Below, piece by piece: positions 1-5,921 of a stretch of DNA of 5,921 nucleotides. The DNA lies in the NCBI GenBank assembly GCA_021820645.1, contig JAKADJ010000161.1:1-5921 (forward strand). Direction: 5' to 3'. The notes under the pieces were generated by a model. That model did not search any database and had not been told where the DNA came from. It saw only the letters and a program-made list of their open reading frames with translations. The position numbers and the translations under genes are program-made. The first letter of the stretch is position 1; every line of letters starts with the position of its first letter. Source of the DNA: Bacillota bacterium. GTDB lineage: Bacteria > Bacillota_E > Sulfobacillia > Sulfobacillales > Sulfobacillaceae.

Positions 1-586
1 TCAGGTTTCGGGCCATGCTGGGACCAATGGGTAGTAAGTACGGCACCACTGCAGGGATGGATCCGATGGTGACCGCGATACCCATCGTCAAAGCGTTCTT
101 GATTGGGGGTTCGATGTGCTGTTCGTGGATCCCAAGATCCTCACGCACCATGAATTTTAACCACCGAGGCCGAGATCGCACAATGTTTTCGAGCACGGGC
201 CTAACTGATGCTTTGGGGACTCCAATCTCTTCTAAGAGGCCTCCGGCTTCCCCCCGTTCGCGCCCGGGATGCCGATCCAGGTCTAACTCCTGTTGCCGTA
301 TTTGATGACGCATGAAATCGTTCTGGGACGACGTGGCCAGATACGAGCCCACCGACATCGAAACGATGGCCGCACCCACCGCCGAAAGGGCTGCAATAAG
401 AATAGCGCCATGCGATTGCCCCGACAGCGATTCGCCGGAGACTAGCCCCACCGTGGCAACCAACCCGTCGTTGATACCAAAAATACCCTCGCGAATAATG
501 CCGCCACTACTGGCCTTCGATGATTGGCTCGCTTTCTTTGTGGGCTTCCATTTTCTTCCCCTGGTGGACCCCGTTGTGGTGGACAA
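1..586 (-). CDS. VIT1/CCC1-family transporter, probable Fe/Mn transporter (partial, C-terminus missing)
   Basis: Membrane transporter of the VIT1/CCC1 family, whose known members move Fe(II) or Mn(II) out of the cytosol. The frame is open through the left edge, so 195 residues are visible and the last membrane part is missing. The first helix carries the family signature IREGIFGINDGLVATVGLVSG (about residues 31-51), followed by a second helix with SMSVGSYLATSSQNDF (about 76-91). A charged cytosolic stretch rich in Glu and Asp (about 98-121) and a further amphipathic part (about 126-158) correspond to the metal-binding insertion of the family. Helix 3 begins at PPIKNALTMGIAVTIGSIPAVVPYLL (about 160-185). 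The chosen start is TTG at 586, because GAGGGG lies 7 bases upstream; an in-frame ATG at 601 with a poor ribosome site is the alternative. The first 30 residues are basic and Ser/Thr-rich, longer than needed before the first helix. It follows glcF by about 57 bases. The family call is firm; the metal is inferred. Confidence 0.87.
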   Translation of the reverse strand, partial: MSTTTGSTRGRKWKPTKKASQSSKASSGGIIREGIFGINDGLVATVGLVSGESLSGQSHGAILIAALSAVGAAIVSMSVGSYLATSSQNDFMRHQIRQQELDLDRHPGRERGEAGGLLEEIGVPKASVRPVLENIVRSRPRWLKFMVREDLGIHEQHIEPPIKNALTMGIAVTIGSIPAVVPYLLPIGPSMARNL

Positions 587-593
587 CGCAACA

Positions 594-599
594 CCCCTC
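594..599 (-). promoter_or_regulatory. Shine-Dalgarno site for the VIT1-like gene
   Basis: GAGGGG on the minus strand sits 7 bases before TTG at 586. It decides for this rare start over the in-frame ATG at 601, which overlaps the site itself and has only a weak AAAG upstream. Confidence 0.5.
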
Positions 600-643
600 A
601 TTAGATTTGGTATCTTTGAGAAGTGTGCCACGCACGGGCAAAA

Positions 644-1876
644 TTATGATTCCTGACGCCCTCGTACCAAGGCGCGGTAGGTATAGGTCGCTAAGTGTTC
701 GACCACTACCGTCCCATCTTCCGCGATACGCTCCGCCCCCCACTGCATTTGCAATTGACAACCCGGATTATTGACCAAGATGCGACGAGCCGATACACCC
801 CGCACCTCCGTCATCTTTTGGTCCAATATCTTCAAAGCCCAGTCTGGGTGGGTTAGATTGTATACCCCAGCCGACCCACAACACGTATTTTGGCCGGCAA
901 TCGGAACAAACTCGTGGTCTTGAATTTGTTGCACTATCGCGACCGCATCATCCCCGGCTTTTTCGACGTTGACCAAGTGACACGAGTTTTGGAGTGTGAC
1001 ACGCTCGCCCTGGCCCTTCATGATAAGCGGCCCACCCGATTGCAAAAGCACCGTGGACCAATCGCGAATGCGGGCACTAAACTGCTGGGCTCGGTGTCCC
1101 CAGTCAGGATCGTCTCCAAAAAGACGCTCATACTCTTGGAGCATGGCACCGCAACCCCCTGCCGTATTCACCACCCATCCCGGATGCTCTTCAAAACTCT
1201 CTATGTTGCGCTGAGCCAATGCTCTGGCGGTGTCTGCGTCGCCTGCATGCCAGTGTAGCGCTCCACAACAGGTCTGTCCTTCAGGGACTTCGACACTATG
1301 GCCGGACATGACCAGCAGGTTCTCGGCAGCTTGGTTGGCTTCGGGGAAGACTGCGCTCATCATACATCCACGAAAGAATTGAACCGGGCCGTTCGGAGTA
1401 GCTTCCTCTGGCAAGACTTTCTCCGGCATTACCGCTCGAGCGCCCAGCATGGGCGTAAATTGTTTGATGCGCCGTGGCCAAGGGAGTCCTTTCAAGCGAC
1501 GTGCTAGACGCACCATGCGGCCTAGGCGGTCGGGGTTGCCCACTTGTTTCAAGGCTTGTTGCACCAGCCAGGGTTCCCGATTCCCGGGCCCACGCGCTTG
1601 GCGCAGTTGGGTTTTCCCAGCCTCTAAAATCACTTCGTAATGCACTCCGGAGGGACACGCGGTTTCACAAGCCCGACACCCGAGACAATAATCCAAGGAT
1701 TCGGCCAGAGCCGGACCTACGCCAATCTCGCCTCTGGCTAGCCCCTCAACCATCGCGATACGGCCCCTTGGTGAAGCCAGCTCATTTCCTGTAATCTGAT
1801 ACGTGGGGCATACCGGTAGGCAGAACCCGCATTTGTTGCACTGATCGATTTCTTGTAAGATTGCATTAAAGGCCAC
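644..1876 (-). CDS. glcF: Glycolate oxidase iron-sulfur subunit GlcF
   Basis: Fe-S subunit of glycolate oxidase (410 residues; E. coli GlcF is about the same size). It takes electrons from the FAD subunits that oxidise glycolate, or a related 2-hydroxyacid, and passes them to the respiratory chain. The N-terminus holds two 4Fe-4S motifs: CNKCGFCLPVCP (C13, C16, C19, C23) and CLGCRACETACP (C64, C67, C70, C74). Two cysteine-rich CCG domains follow. The first has FRGCMMS (C171), TCCG (C203-C204) and GGCG (C242); the second has NSCHL (C299), NTCCGSAG (C332-C333) and NNPGCQ (C373). All expected cysteines are present. The start is GTG at 1876, supported by AAGGAGG with 6 bases of spacing; the frame stays open upstream to an ATG at 1942, but that extension is the glcDE coding region read in another frame. 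The gene overlaps the end of glcDE by 11 bases, indicating translational coupling and a shared complex. D-lactate or another 2-hydroxyacid remains possible as substrate. Confidence 0.93.
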   Translation of the reverse strand: MAFNAILQEIDQCNKCGFCLPVCPTYQITGNELASPRGRIAMVEGLARGEIGVGPALAESLDYCLGCRACETACPSGVHYEVILEAGKTQLRQARGPGNREPWLVQQALKQVGNPDRLGRMVRLARRLKGLPWPRRIKQFTPMLGARAVMPEKVLPEEATPNGPVQFFRGCMMSAVFPEANQAAENLLVMSGHSVEVPEGQTCCGALHWHAGDADTARALAQRNIESFEEHPGWVVNTAGGCGAMLQEYERLFGDDPDWGHRAQQFSARIRDWSTVLLQSGGPLIMKGQGERVTLQNSCHLVNVEKAGDDAVAIVQQIQDHEFVPIAGQNTCCGSAGVYNLTHPDWALKILDQKMTEVRGVSARRILVNNPGCQLQMQWGAERIAEDGTVVVEHLATYTYRALVRGRQES

Positions 1877-4448
1877 GACCCACCTCCTTGTCCGAATTAA
1901 ACAGGCCGCGCGGATCAAAGAGCTCAATCGTACGGGCTTCAATGTCTTCCCAGTCAGGATCTCGGAATCTCCATTGGTAGGCCCCTTCTACCCGGTTCAT
2001 GAGACCGGGGAGACTGTGATCCGTCGTGCCATAGATCTCGTAACTTCCGCTATACAAAAAGAGCACCATAGGTCCCCCGTTGGTCTCACACGCCTTGACG
2101 ACTCTTTCCAATGCGGACGGCGACACGTATCCATTCGCATACATGCGTTGGCGCGCGGCGGTGTCCCACCACTGGTCGCGTGTGCTTTCCCAGCTGTTGA
2201 CCGCTCGTATCGGGTCAGGTAAAAAGTCGAGGGACACCCGGTGGGCCGTCGCGAGACGCTCCGCCCCAATTTTCGCAGCATCCGTGACGCCTGCCATTCG
2301 AAGCGACCAGGCCCCTACCTCATCGCGGGCCACGATCATGGTTTCGGGTCGCCACGGCTGTTGTAGCACGGATTGACCATATCTCAGAAGATCCGTCGGA
2401 GTTTCATGGCTCGCCACTGCCCCCCAAGGCGGCACGGGCACGGGCCGTAAGCGCAAGATCAGGGTCGCCAAAATTCCGAGCCTGCCCGCACTACCCGGAG
2501 CCAGTTTGGGTATGTCATAACCCGCCACATTTTTCATCGTCTTACGACCAAATCGTAGTCTCCGGCCGCGACCGTCGATCCACTCTACGCCTAATACCCA
2601 GTCACGCCACGACTGAGGGCTGGCGAGCGACTTCACGTTAGCGGCCACCAGGCCGCCAATGGTGTCACGTTGCCCCCGATGAATTCCCGGAAGCTGAAGA
2701 CCTTCGCTTTCCAGTAGACCCGCCACTTCTCCCGCGATGCACCCGGCTTCCACTTCTATGGTTAAGTTTTCTTTGTCAAAATCGACAATTCGGTTCCAGT
2801 TGCTGAGGTCAACCGTGAACGCTGCCGTCGGGTGGGTCCACATGGGCGCCCGGCGTCCATGGCCCCGGATGGTCAACAACTGGCGCTGATGGTATGCCGC
2901 GCGCACGATTTCCTGGCCTTGAGCAATCGTGTCCGGGCGCATCCCAGGCTTCAAATCATAGGACGACGGGCTAGGATCGTGGGATGTTTCCTGAGGTGCT
3001 AAGATCGCCTTTAACGGGTTCAGTCGACGTTCTGGGTCAAAGACCGCTTTAATACCTTGCATAAGCTCCAGTTCATCACTGGAATACATAAGTGGTAAGT
3101 GATCGACTTTGTCGATTCCAATCCCGTGCTCTCCCGTAATCGATCCGCCGTAGCGGACACAGGCCTCTAATATTTCATGGTCTGCCTGCCGCATTCGTGC
3201 GACTTGATCGGAATTGGCCGGGTCATAGCTAATCACGGGATGTAGATTGCCGTCTCCGACATGCGCCGCCGTCATAATCTGAAACCCATAACGTTCCCCA
3301 ATCGCCAGCACATCTTGCATCATCGCCGGCAATAGAGGTCGGGGCACTGTAACGTCCTGCACCCACAAATGCGGTGCTAAGCGGGCCGCCGCTCCGTAGT
3401 GAGCTCGGCGCCCTTTCCACAGCGCCTCCGCTTCATTCTGACTTTGCGCCAGTCGAAATTCAACCGCGCCGATTTGGTTGGCCACCCGGCGAATCGTGCC
3501 CACGTCATGTTCGAGCGTGACCTCGTCTCCGTCCACCTCCATCAACAAAACGGCCTCGGCCCCGACCGGATACCCGGCATGGACAAAGGGTTCAATAATT
3601 TCAAGCGAGGCCCGATCTAAGAGTTCCAACGTGGCCGGGACGATCTTAGAGGCCACGATGGCGGCCACACAACGCACGGCGTCGTTAAGGGATGAAAACA
3701 CCGCCAACATGGTCCGGGTCGCTATAGGGAGGGGTGTAATCGTCGCCGTAATGCCCACCACCATCGCGAGCGTCCCTTCGGAACCGACTACCAGGCCGGT
3801 CCAATCCAACCCATTATTCGGTGTCCCCACCATTGGGGTGCTGCGTAAACGTCCGTCGGCCATAATCACCTCGAGCGCCAGCACATGATTGGTGGTCACA
3901 CCATATTTCACACAATGGGGCCCCCCAGAGTTTTCCGCCACATTGCCCCCTAGGGTAGAAATCCGGTGGCTTGACGGATCCGGGGCGTAAAAAAACCCCA
4001 CGGCCCGTAACGCGTTTTGCAACTCTGCATTAACAACACCCGGTTCGCCCATCACCCGACGATTAGCCCGGTCAGTCTCCACAATGGATTTCATGCGGGT
4101 AAAGGATAGGACCACCCCCCCGGCGACCGGCATGGTCCCCCCGCTGAGATTCGACCCTGACCCTCTACCGCTCACAATCACATGATGCCGCTCAGCCATT
4201 TCAATGATTTTCATAGCTTCAGCCACGGTATCCGGCACCACCACCAGATCGGGTAGATGGCGCTCTCCCGTGGCATCGTAGCTATAGGCTAAAAGACGCT
4301 CGGGATCCGCCAACAACCGCTCCGGTGGTAGGAAACGGGCGAGTCGCTCCGTTAACCGTTGCCGGGTTTCTAGGCTCATCCGCTGTAGAGCCTCGGTGTT
4401 CTGCCGAGGCAAGGCCCCCCATAATTTTTGCTCTGCCCATGACGCCAT
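1866..4448 (-). CDS. glcDE: Fused glycolate oxidase FAD subunits GlcD-GlcE
   Basis: A single 860-residue flavoprotein containing both FAD subunits of glycolate oxidase, separate proteins in E. coli (GlcD about 499, GlcE about 350 residues). The GlcD half (about 1-485) has the PCMH-type FAD-binding domain: VSGRGSGSNLSGG (92-104), the SSHRISTLGGNVAENSGG stretch (159-176) and GSEGTLAMV (222-230). Its FAD-oxidase C-terminal domain carries HVGDGNLHP (396-404), GGSITGEHGIGIDK (434-447) and the closing DPERRLNPLK (471-480). A linker rich in Pro and Ser (about 484-504) leads to the GlcE half: RGHGRR (528-533), a second FAD domain with DTIGGLVAANV (595-605), KTMKNVAGYDIPKL (636-649) and GSAGRLGILATLILRLRP (652-669), then a short cap ending in FDPRGLFNS (844-852). 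The GlcE half lacks the HxGDGN and GEHG motifs, as expected for GlcE. The start is ATG 4448 with AAGGAGG and 6 bases of spacing. It forms the catalytic partner of GlcF immediately downstream. Substrate assignment is by family. Confidence 0.94.
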   Translation of the reverse strand: MASWAEQKLWGALPRQNTEALQRMSLETRQRLTERLARFLPPERLLADPERLLAYSYDATGERHLPDLVVVPDTVAEAMKIIEMAERHHVIVSGRGSGSNLSGGTMPVAGGVVLSFTRMKSIVETDRANRRVMGEPGVVNAELQNALRAVGFFYAPDPSSHRISTLGGNVAENSGGPHCVKYGVTTNHVLALEVIMADGRLRSTPMVGTPNNGLDWTGLVVGSEGTLAMVVGITATITPLPIATRTMLAVFSSLNDAVRCVAAIVASKIVPATLELLDRASLEIIEPFVHAGYPVGAEAVLLMEVDGDEVTLEHDVGTIRRVANQIGAVEFRLAQSQNEAEALWKGRRAHYGAAARLAPHLWVQDVTVPRPLLPAMMQDVLAIGERYGFQIMTAAHVGDGNLHPVISYDPANSDQVARMRQADHEILEACVRYGGSITGEHGIGIDKVDHLPLMYSSDELELMQGIKAVFDPERRLNPLKAILAPQETSHDPSPSSYDLKPGMRPDTIAQGQEIVRAAYHQRQLLTIRGHGRRAPMWTHPTAAFTVDLSNWNRIVDFDKENLTIEVEAGCIAGEVAGLLESEGLQLPGIHRGQRDTIGGLVAANVKSLASPQSWRDWVLGVEWIDGRGRRLRFGRKTMKNVAGYDIPKLAPGSAGRLGILATLILRLRPVPVPPWGAVASHETPTDLLRYGQSVLQQPWRPETMIVARDEVGAWSLRMAGVTDAAKIGAERLATAHRVSLDFLPDPIRAVNSWESTRDQWWDTAARQRMYANGYVSPSALERVVKACETNGGPMVLFLYSGSYEIYGTTDHSLPGLMNRVEGAYQWRFRDPDWEDIEARTIELFDPRGLFNSDKEVGRGL
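1881..1889 (-). promoter_or_regulatory. Strong Shine-Dalgarno site for glcF inside the glcDE 3' end
   Basis: AAGGAGGTG lies within the last codons of glcDE (coding Lys-Glu-Val), 6 bases from AGGAGG to the GTG at 1876. It fixes the glcF start and means ribosomes finishing glcDE terminate just past the glcF start. Confidence 0.8.
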
Positions 4449-4452
4449 CGGT

Positions 4453-4461
4453 AACCTCCTT
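4453..4461 (-). promoter_or_regulatory. Strong Shine-Dalgarno site for glcDE
   Basis: AAGGAGGTT sits in the 60-base gap after def, with 6 bases between AGGAGG and ATG 4448. It fixes the start and keeps the roughly 25-residue N-terminal extension ahead of the usual GlcD start; the internal Met24 has no comparable site. Confidence 0.75.
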
Positions 4462-4508
4462 CTTCTAGAGCCCCTACTAAGGCAGACCCATCAACGTGGC
4501 TCGTGCCC

Positions 4509-5099
4509 TCACCACTTCAGGGCATGGCCCGGGATCGGCCGGCGCATGGCTTCGATAAAATGGGTAACGGGGTCGGTTAGCGGACGCTTTTCCTGGAAAG
4601 TCTCTTCGCTTCCCTTTTCCCAAACCGCCTCCAGCGTGTATAAGCCATCAAGAGTATCGAGCCGGTCAATAAATAACACGCCCTCCAAATGGTCGACCTC
4701 GTGCTGAATAATGCGGGCATCAAATCCCTCATACGTACGGCGAATTGGAGCCCCTTGCCGATCCCAGCCCGTAATCTCGATCTCGGCAGCTCTTCGGGTC
4801 ACTCCATAAACACCCGGCACGCTAAGACATCCATCGAAATCGGCCAATTCCCCTCGGGCTTTGATGATCTTCGGATTGACGATGATCTCAGTGTCGCTCA
4901 TCTCGCCTCCCTTCCAGATAAAAATCCGCCATCCGCTCCCAATCTGCGGGGCTGCAATACCATGCGCCGCCACGGTATCCCAGGTATCGACCAAATCTCG
5001 TGCCACCACGGACACCGCATGTGTCATTTGCTTCACTTTCACTGTGCGTTGTCGTAAAAAGTCACTCTGGGTCGTAATCGTCCAAATTGCCTGTTGCAC
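4509..5099 (-). CDS. def: Peptide deformylase
   Basis: Metalloenzyme that removes the N-formyl group from nascent proteins at the ribosome. The product is 196 residues from GTG 5099, chosen because GGGAG stands 7 bases upstream and the resulting N-terminus (QQAIWTITTQSDFLRQRTVKV) has the usual deformylase opening. Motif I is AHGIAAPQIG (45-54), motif II is DGCLSVPG (89-96) and motif III is QHEVDHLEG (132-140). Metal ligands C91, H133 and H137 and catalytic E134 are present, as is Q52. Two positions deviate from the canonical GxGxAAPQ and EGCLS: Ala replaces the first Gly of motif I and Asp replaces the Glu of motif II. The tail after motif III (about 55 residues, with a Pro-rich end) is rather long for the family. 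The gene begins inside the TOPRIM gene (38-base overlap) and is followed 60 bases later by glcDE. Likely active, given complete catalytic residues; whether it is the main or a second deformylase of the cell is not visible. Confidence 0.94.
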   Translation of the reverse strand: MQQAIWTITTQSDFLRQRTVKVKQMTHAVSVVARDLVDTWDTVAAHGIAAPQIGSGWRIFIWKGGEMSDTEIIVNPKIIKARGELADFDGCLSVPGVYGVTRRAAEIEITGWDRQGAPIRRTYEGFDARIIQHEVDHLEGVLFIDRLDTLDGLYTLEAVWEKGSEETFQEKRPLTDPVTHFIEAMRRPIPGHALKW

Positions 5100-5463
5100 T
5101 GCTATACTCCCATCCTTTGCCGTATTGCCGTGTGTCCTCCGCGAGGATTCCAATCTTTCGGAACCGTTCCTCCAGATACTCCAGTGGCGTGTGTTCCACC
5201 CCATTGTACCCGGACTTGGTATAGATATTAATGGCATCCGGCAACATTTCCATTAGGCTACGCCGAATGCGTCTGCCTGCCGCGTCCTGGTCGGTCAAGA
5301 TGATTACAATGCGGTCGTTTGCCTGCCGGCGAATGTGCTCCAAGCGTTCTGCGTTGGGGATCCCAAACGTCGTCACAATCACCACGTTATCGGGTAATAG
5401 CCGTCGAATTTTTTTCCTATCGTTCTTGCCTTCCACAATCACCAGAAATCGATCAGGAGTCAT
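5062..5463 (-). CDS. Short TOPRIM-domain protein, RNase M5-like without the C-terminal domain
   Basis: A 133-residue protein made almost wholly of one TOPRIM domain, the Mg-dependent nucleic-acid cleavage fold of primases, topoisomerases and RNase M5. The catalytic Glu is in FLVIVEGKND (E11) and the DxD pair is in IVIILTDQDAAGRRIRR (D58, D60). The order of motifs and the later GVEHTPLEYLEE (88-99) follow RNase M5 (RnmV), which has ILTDPDFPGEKIR and GVEHAS at matching places. RnmV matures 5S rRNA in Firmicutes and is about 180-190 residues; this protein ends about 40 residues after the GVEH motif with an acidic, Tyr-rich tail (ending LDDYDPE), so the usual C-terminal domain is absent. The start is ATG 5463 with GAGGGG 4 bases upstream; an upstream in-frame ATG at 5520 has no ribosome site at normal spacing and adds an unlikely Trp/Cys-rich stretch. 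It is the first gene after the terminator and overlaps def by 38 bases. A nuclease role is inferred; RNase M5 function is uncertain. Confidence 0.82.
   Translation of the reverse strand: MTPDRFLVIVEGKNDRKKIRRLLPDNVVIVTTFGIPNAERLEHIRRQANDRIVIILTDQDAAGRRIRRSLMEMLPDAINIYTKSGYNGVEHTPLEYLEERFRKIGILAEDTRQYGKGWEYSSATGNLDDYDPE
5107..5111 (-). promoter_or_regulatory. Shine-Dalgarno site for def
   Basis: GGGAG, part of GGATGGGAG, lies inside the TOPRIM coding region 7 bases before GTG 5099. It supports this start over an in-frame ATG farther upstream at 5237, which would add 46 residues unlike any deformylase and would lie wholly within the TOPRIM gene. Confidence 0.55.
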
Positions 5464-5733
5464 GTTACCCCTCAAACAGTATAGGCATAAGAGCTTCTCA
5501 ACCCAGTCCCAACATATCATTCGGTAGGAATCCAGTTCTCCTTAGTTTAGACAAATCCCCGATGTAGGAAAAGTCCTTTCGGCAGGATCCCCATCCACCA
5601 GGTATCCAAGAACCCCCGGTCGAGACTCGTGACCTTTGATGATATCGTCGCACGGGCCCTGGGGATGAAGCGATTAACAAGGTGGGCGAGGGTGTTCCTC
5701 GCCCACCACATAGAGCCCTGTCTGCTCCGGGGA
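5464..5733. other. Intergenic region between aminotransferase and TOPRIM gene
   Basis: This 270-base gap is the only sizeable non-coding stretch. It contains the terminator hairpin at 5671-5707 and should hold the promoter of the downstream run of genes. The best pair I can find on the minus strand is TTTTCC (5567-5572) and TAAACT (5544-5549) with a 17-base spacer, about 80 bases ahead of the TOPRIM start, but both boxes match the sigma-70 consensus poorly. An imperfect palindrome, GGTCGAGACTCGTGACC on the plus strand at about 5619-5635, could be an operator or chance. I see no T-box or other riboswitch signature. Confidence 0.4.
5671..5707 (-). terminator. Rho-independent terminator of the aminotransferase gene
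   Basis: A perfect 11-base-pair stem (GGTGGGCGAGG with CCTCGCCCACC, 5681-5691 and 5697-5707) closes a 5-base loop. On the minus strand it is followed by TTGTTAATCG, a short T-rich run. It begins 26 bases after the aminotransferase stop codon at 5734, so it most likely ends that transcript and isolates the following genes. On the plus strand the hairpin is followed by ACATAG, so it does not look bidirectional. Confidence 0.75.
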
Positions 5734-5921
5734 TTATGGCCTTAGCACCGGTGCCTTAACTACGTCTTGCAATGCCATTGCCAGTCGACTTAACCCTTCT
5801 TGCAAATCCACCCTGCTTATCGTCAAGGGTGGCAAGAGGCGGATAACGTTGTCTTCTAACCCGGCTTTAGTTAAGAGCAGGTTATGGCGGAATGCAGCTT
5901 GAATGACGGCCTGGCAGGTCT
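5734..5921 (-). CDS. Class-III aminotransferase, C-terminal end (partial)
   Basis: Only the last 62 codons are in the window; the gene enters from the right edge and stops with TAA at 5734-5736. The sequence reads QAAFRHNLLLTKAGLEDNVIRLLPPLTIS, then DLQEGLSRLAMALQDVV. The pattern of a hydrophobic strand, a short Gly turn, NVIRLLPPLTI and a closing helix is the standard C-terminus of PLP-dependent fold-type I class-III aminotransferases, such as 4-aminobutyrate (GabT) and acetylornithine (ArgD) aminotransferases. The PLP lysine and substrate-determining parts lie outside the window, so the substrate cannot be assigned; the ending looks closest to the GabT type. A strong hairpin terminator follows, so it is probably a separate transcription unit from the genes on its downstream side. 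Confidence 0.82.
   Translation of the reverse strand, partial: TCQAVIQAAFRHNLLLTKAGLEDNVIRLLPPLTISRVDLQEGLSRLAMALQDVVKAPVLRP

Noticed and set aside
610..643. Small inverted repeat (GTGC/GCAC) after glcF as a terminator
   Set aside because: Only about 4 base pairs and no T run follows, so it is unlikely to end transcription before the transporter gene.
15..656. Two plus-strand open frames of 96 and 114 codons at the left end
   Set aside because: They lie opposite the minus-strand VIT1-like gene, whose translation shows clear family motifs; the plus-strand translations show none and have biased composition typical of antisense frames.
507..761. 84-codon minus-strand open frame between glcF and the transporter
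   Set aside because: It overlaps the end of glcF and the start of the transporter in a different frame, with no recognisable domain and no reason to prefer it over those two genes.
1101..1962. Direct repeat CCCAGTCAGGATC at about 1101 and 1950
   Set aside because: Both copies encode the short peptide DPDW within glcF and glcDE; 13 bases with a shared peptide is compatible with chance and there is no flanking similarity.
5468..5490. TATACT close to the TOPRIM start as a -10 box
   Set aside because: It would place the transcript start within the ribosome site, and no -35 box stands at acceptable spacing.
5461..5520. N-terminally extended TOPRIM protein from ATG 5520
   Set aside because: The AAGGAG upstream is too far (about 16 bases), the added residues resemble no TOPRIM N-terminus, and ATG 5463 has a well-placed GAGGGG.
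5498..5680. 60-codon minus-strand open frame in the intergenic region
   Set aside because: No convincing ribosome site, low-complexity Gly/Arg/Ser composition, no known motif; it is best read as chance coding in the leader.

Overview
The window reads almost entirely on the minus strand as one run of co-directional genes. In transcription order, from the right edge to the left, it holds: the C-terminal end of a class-III aminotransferase (5734-5921), an intrinsic terminator hairpin (about 5671-5707), a short TOPRIM protein resembling the catalytic half of RNase M5 (5062-5463), peptide deformylase (4509-5099), a fused glycolate oxidase GlcD-GlcE flavoprotein (1866-4448), the glycolate oxidase iron-sulfur subunit GlcF (644-1876), and a VIT1/CCC1-type metal transporter cut by the left edge (1-586). 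I see no tRNA, rRNA, CRISPR array, insertion sequence or long repeat. No gene on the plus strand is supported; the plus-strand open frames lie opposite the minus-strand genes.

The organism looks like a bacterium of moderately high GC (by eye a little above half) with Firmicutes-like translation signals: near-perfect AGGAGG Shine-Dalgarno sites, GTG and TTG starts, and an RNase M5-like TOPRIM protein, a family typical of Firmicutes. A Gram-positive of the Sulfobacillus type would fit, but this is inference from composition and gene content and cannot be settled from the window.

The spacing after the terminator suggests a single transcript. The TOPRIM gene and def overlap by 38 bases, def and glcDE are 60 bases apart, glcDE and glcF overlap by 11 bases, and glcF and the transporter gene are about 57 bases apart. 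No terminator-like hairpin is visible inside the run. Functionally it mixes RNA or DNA processing (TOPRIM), protein maturation (def), glycolate or 2-hydroxyacid oxidation (GlcDE plus GlcF, flavin to Fe-S electron transfer) and probable Fe/Mn handling (VIT1). Def, GlcF and probably the transporter all depend on or move iron-type metals, but a functional link on that basis is speculative.

The most unusual points are the one-polypeptide GlcD-GlcE fusion (860 residues), the TOPRIM protein that stops where RNase M5 would begin its C-terminal domain, and the non-consensus first residues in two deformylase motifs (AHGIAAPQ and DGCLS). I found no convincing wholly new system here; the region is mainly a metabolic operon with several atypical gene architectures.
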